A DNA stretch of 16,410 nt. Source: Gallionella sp. UBA4737. Its GTDB lineage: Bacteria; Pseudomonadota; Gammaproteobacteria; Burkholderiales; Gallionellaceae. The notes under the pieces were generated by a model that was not told the origin of the DNA, made no database searches, and saw only the letters and a list, made by a program, of their open reading frames with translations. The translations under genes were made by a program, and so were the position numbers. Location of the stretch: the NCBI GenBank assembly GCA_002403995.1, contig DHIV01000105.1:1-16410 (forward strand), read 5' to 3'. Within the stretch, counting starts at the first letter, position 1; the number at the start of each line of letters is the position of its first letter. Positions 14,095 through 16,410 of this stretch are shown here, piece after piece.

Positions 14095-14568
14095 ATGCCC
14101 ATGATTATCACATCGACAGCTTTCATGCATAACGGCGCGATTCCCGCGCGCCATACCTGCGATGGCCAGGATGTCTCTCCGCAGCTTGAATGGTCCGGCG
14201 TCCCGTCCGGCACGAAAAGCCTCGCCTTGATTGTTGACGATCCTGATGCCCCCGATCCTGAAGCACCCAGAATGACATGGGTGCACTGGGTGTTATACGA
14301 CATGCCAGCCAATACCGATGGTTTACCAGAAGGCGCCACTGTCGAAGGGCTCCCGCCGGGAACCTTGCAGGGGATTAACGACTGGCACCGCACCGGCTAC
14401 GGAGGGCCGTGCCCGCCGATAGGCAAACATCGCTATTTTTTCAAACTTTATGCGCTGGATATCGTGCTGCCGGACCTGAAGCGCCCGGCCAAATCGGCTC
14501 TGGAAAAGGCCATGCAAGGCCACGTGCTTGCCCGATCCGAACTGATCGGGTTGTACCAGCGGCAGTAA
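14095..14568 (+). CDS. YbhB/YbcL family Raf-kinase-inhibitor-like (PEBP) protein
   Basis: Small phosphatidylethanolamine-binding-protein-fold protein, 157 residues, with no signal peptide from the chosen start, so cytosolic. The start at 14095 is set by AGGAG 9 nt upstream; the frame stays open for 93 more bp, but that part lacks a ribosome site and positive charges for a signal peptide. Family hallmarks: IPARHTCDGQDVSPQLEW, LIVDDPDAPDP, HWVLYDMPANT, and GYGGPCPPIGKHRYFFKLYALD. The biochemical role of bacterial members (E. coli YbhB, YbcL) is poorly defined; ligand or kinase interactions are proposed. It stands 202 bp after hpf in the same direction and may have its own promoter. Confidence 0.92.
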   Translation: MPMIITSTAFMHNGAIPARHTCDGQDVSPQLEWSGVPSGTKSLALIVDDPDAPDPEAPRMTWVHWVLYDMPANTDGLPEGATVEGLPPGTLQGINDWHRTGYGGPCPPIGKHRYFFKLYALDIVLPDLKRPAKSALEKAMQGHVLARSELIGLYQRQ

Positions 14569-14737
14569 TGTGATCAACAAAATATCTGGGGCGGCAAGGA
14601 GGGGATGAGCTTCAAGAAGATGTGGAAGTGATCGGACGGCCAGTTTCTTTGCGCCCCCAGCGTCCGGAATGTGCGGTGGGTTCAACTGATCAAATATTGA
14701 GAGCAAAATAAATCAAGGTCGATATGCTATAGCGAAT

Positions 14738-14797
14738 CAATGGAATCAGAGTGAGCCGACACGATTGAACTTGGATTCTCTGATTCCCATTGTTTTT
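14738..14797 (+). terminator. long-armed inverted repeat followed by T5
   Basis: GGAATCAGAG (14742-14751) pairs perfectly with CTCTGATTCC (14778-14787). The stem is extended by CAAT/ATTG across a single bulged C, and TTTTT (14793-14797) follows directly. The 26-nt loop is longer than usual for an intrinsic terminator. It would end plus-strand transcription from the YbhB-like gene. It could alternatively be a remnant of an inverted-repeat element. Confidence 0.5.
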
Positions 14798-14905
14798 CTA
14801 TGCTTGCGCCGCACCGATAGATTCCATCGTGTGACTGTTCATCATTTCTTTGGCGCCCGGCATGCTGCTGGAGGAACTGCGCAGAATATCGTAGCGCAAC
14901 GCCAT
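14798..14905 (-). CDS. possible small ORF, 35 residues, no known family
   Basis: ATG to TAG reading MALRYDILRSSSSSMPGAKE and continuing through a Met/Ser-containing tail to GAAQA. Its third-position GC bias resembles real coding in the neighbourhood, and it starts 19 bp after the glycosyltransferase stop on the same strand. There is no good ribosome site. It may be a small gene, the remnant of a longer one, or chance. I do not recognise it. Confidence 0.25.
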   Translation of the reverse strand: MALRYDILRSSSSSMPGAKEMMNSHTMESIGAAQA

Positions 14906-14924
14906 GCGTGAACACCGGCAGCGA

Positions 14925-16410
14925 TCAACTCTGATTCGCCGCCGGAATATCCGGCCGCCACCCTTGCGTCAATACTCCGCCACGCCCTGCCGCCTTCACA
15001 GCCGCCTCCAGGAAGGATTCGAATTCCCGCACTGCCTGCATATCTTCAAATATTTCCCGGCCTGCCGCCTCCAAAGACGCTAGCTGCAATGCACGACGTC
15101 GTTCCGTATCACTTCCCAAAGCCAGCGCCAGCGGCGCATAGTCTTCCAAGTGTTGAGCGATAGGCGCATCAGCCACACCCATCTGCCGGTACGCCGCCGC
15201 CACGTTGCGGCCCCGGGCGAACCTTCCCGGCCAGGTCACCACCGGGGTGCCGTTCACCATCGCATCGTAAAAGGTATTGCCGCTGCCAAAGTGCAGCGGA
15301 TCGAGCAGCACGTCCATCTGCGCCAGCACCGCCATGAAGCGATCCCAGGACATGCGCGGCAGGAACACGGCCCGTTCCGTCAGGATGGGAAAGGTTTTTG
15401 CCCAGCGGGTTTTCAGCAAATCCGTCCAGGCAGCATATTTGCCTTCCGGCAAAATCAGATGCCCCTTCGGATCGCCTGCGGCAATGGCCGCCAGCACCGC
15501 ATCAAAATCCGGATGGAGCTTGAACAGGTTCTGGGGACAGCCGTACAGAACACCGGTTTCCGGCAAGCCCAATTCTGCTTTCGAAAGTTTCGGGATGGAT
15601 GAAGCCGGAGTCTGGAAATAGAAACACGGCAGACGGTTCAGGCGGATCAGCTTTTCGGTGTAATACGCTTCGCTTTGTTCCGCTTCATTTGACACCGCCG
15701 ACACGTAGTAATCCATCGTATCCAATCCGCTGGTGTCCGGGTGGCCCCAACTCGTGGCCTGCACAGCAGCAAGGCGGGAATAAGCCAGAAAGTAAGTCGA
15801 AGGTGCCATGCCGATGTCGGGATAGAACAGCACGTCCAGTTGTTGTGCCGCCACAGCCTGCTGCTGGTTTTTCAGCCCGGCTGGCAGGGTAAGAACTTTA
15901 TCCGCCGTCGCGTCGAGATTCTGGCGAAATGTATCACTCCTTGATTTCGGACCATGGATCACCACCACCTCGAACCGGCTGCGGTCCAGATGACGAATGA
16001 AACCCTGATAGTGTTTGCCGATAGTGTGATCAAACAGAAATTCAGAAAGGAATCCCACACGGATGCATTGTCCTCTATCTGCGGGTGACCGCCAGCCCTG
16101 CACATGCGATGCGGTAGCCGTCAGTTCCGGTACGCGCGCACGAAACAATCGGCACAGGGATTCCATCACCGGGCGGTCGCTGGCATTATGGTATGCCAGG
16201 TAGAACGTAGTGCCAGCCAGTTTGTCGCCGGGCTCGTCCAAAGCACCCGGAATATTCATCAGCGCAGCAATTCCATTTTGGTAGCGTTCCCGCCACTCGG
16301 TTATGCTTTCTGCAGACTCCGGTATGACAGGCAGCAACAGCCGTGAGTAGATGGCATGTTGAAGCGCTTGTGGTTGAAGTTCCTCAGCCCTGCGAAAGCT
16401 TTCCAGAGCC
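14925..16410 (-). CDS. TPR / SPINDLY-type O-GlcNAc transferase-like glycosyltransferase, C-terminal part
   Basis: Predicted protein glycosyltransferase of the GT41 type (O-linked GlcNAc transferase / SPINDLY family). About 494 residues are present; the frame remains open to the window edge, where it reads ALESFRRAEELQP, a TPR-like helix, so the 5' end with more TPR repeats lies outside. The catalytic region follows: RVGFLSEFLFDHTIGKH (first Rossmann domain), QATSWGHPDTSGLDTMDYY, FKLHPDFDAVLAAI, and the donor-sugar domain VFLPRMSWDRFMAVLAQMDV, LDPLHFGSGNTFYDAM, GTPVVTWPGRFARGR. These blocks align in order with bacterial SPINDLY-type enzymes, though several key words are divergent (SWGHPDTSG rather than SWHGYPGTTG). 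The acceptor is unknown; related proteins modify flagellin or adhesins, but no such gene is in view. Confidence 0.85.
   Translation of the reverse strand, partial: ALESFRRAEELQPQALQHAIYSRLLLPVIPESAESITEWRERYQNGIAALMNIPGALDEPGDKLAGTTFYLAYHNASDRPVMESLCRLFRARVPELTATASHVQGWRSPADRGQCIRVGFLSEFLFDHTIGKHYQGFIRHLDRSRFEVVVIHGPKSRSDTFRQNLDATADKVLTLPAGLKNQQQAVAAQQLDVLFYPDIGMAPSTYFLAYSRLAAVQATSWGHPDTSGLDTMDYYVSAVSNEAEQSEAYYTEKLIRLNRLPCFYFQTPASSIPKLSKAELGLPETGVLYGCPQNLFKLHPDFDAVLAAIAAGDPKGHLILPEGKYAAWTDLLKTRWAKTFPILTERAVFLPRMSWDRFMAVLAQMDVLLDPLHFGSGNTFYDAMVNGTPVVTWPGRFARGRNVAAAYRQMGVADAPIAQHLEDYAPLALALGSDTERRRALQLASLEAAGREIFEDMQAVREFESFLEAAVKAAGRGGVLTQGWRPDIPAANQS

Larger units (their letters stand above)
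14569..14924. other. gene-poor spacer between ybhB-like gene and glycosyltransferase gene
   Basis: About 355 bp between two converging genes. It contains the long-armed hairpin plus T5 at 14738-14797 and a possible short minus-strand ORF (14798-14905). Upstream of these, 14569-14730 shows nothing recognisable. Confidence 0.5.

Noticed and set aside
14605..14631. Eight-codon micro-ORF after an AGGAGG-like sequence
   Set aside because: The ribosome site is only 2-3 nt from the ATG, and such a short frame is expected by chance; no leader-peptide logic (no gene follows on this strand).

Overview
The window looks like chromosomal DNA from a betaproteobacterium, possibly a Gallionellaceae/Nitrosomonadales-type organism. 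This is an inference from the GroEL, RF3, NrsF and PAS-GGDEF sequence styles and the moderately GC-rich coding; no rRNA is present to confirm it. There is no prophage, transposase, CRISPR array or other obvious mobile island. Both window edges cut through genes: groEL on the left and a TPR/O-GlcNAc-transferase-like gene on the right.

Left part (1-3408), housekeeping: the 3' two thirds of groEL, then a spacer with a REP-like imperfect inverted repeat and a strong bidirectional terminator. A stable-RNA-type promoter, tRNA-Phe(GAA) and a tandemly duplicated 50-bp two-hairpin element follow, closed by a terminator. Next is prfC (peptide chain release factor 3).

Centre (3409-8742), the most distinctive block: a minus-strand operon msrB - dipZ-like - msrA encodes exported methionine sulfoxide reductases of both stereospecificities plus a CcdA/thioredoxin membrane protein that can carry cytosolic reducing power to them. 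It is divergent from a translationally coupled ECF sigma factor / NrsF-type (DUF1109) anti-sigma pair. The intergenic region holds GTAACC-N16-CGAA, oriented towards msrB, which matches the promoter motif I recall for Caulobacter SigF. Together these form a self-contained candidate system for oxidative repair of envelope proteins: NrsF senses, SigF is released, and the Msr/DipZ enzymes are made. A small periplasmic EF-hand protein lies downstream, with a perfect 16-bp palindrome in front of its gene.

Right-centre (8743-14568): a PAS-PAS-GGDEF diguanylate cyclase (minus strand) is divergent from a plus-strand cluster. That cluster encodes a cyclopropane-fatty-acid-synthase-family methyltransferase overlapping a geranylgeranyl-reductase-family flavoprotein, a CBS-domain gene broken by a short deletion, a short HPF/RaiA-type ribosome hibernation factor and, after a 202-bp gap, a YbhB/YbcL (PEBP-family) protein. 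The cluster has a stress or stationary-phase flavour (membrane lipid remodelling, ribosome hibernation).

Right end (14569-16410): a gene-poor spacer with a long-armed hairpin followed by T5 and a possible small ORF, then the C-terminal part of a SPINDLY-type TPR glycosyltransferase running off the window.
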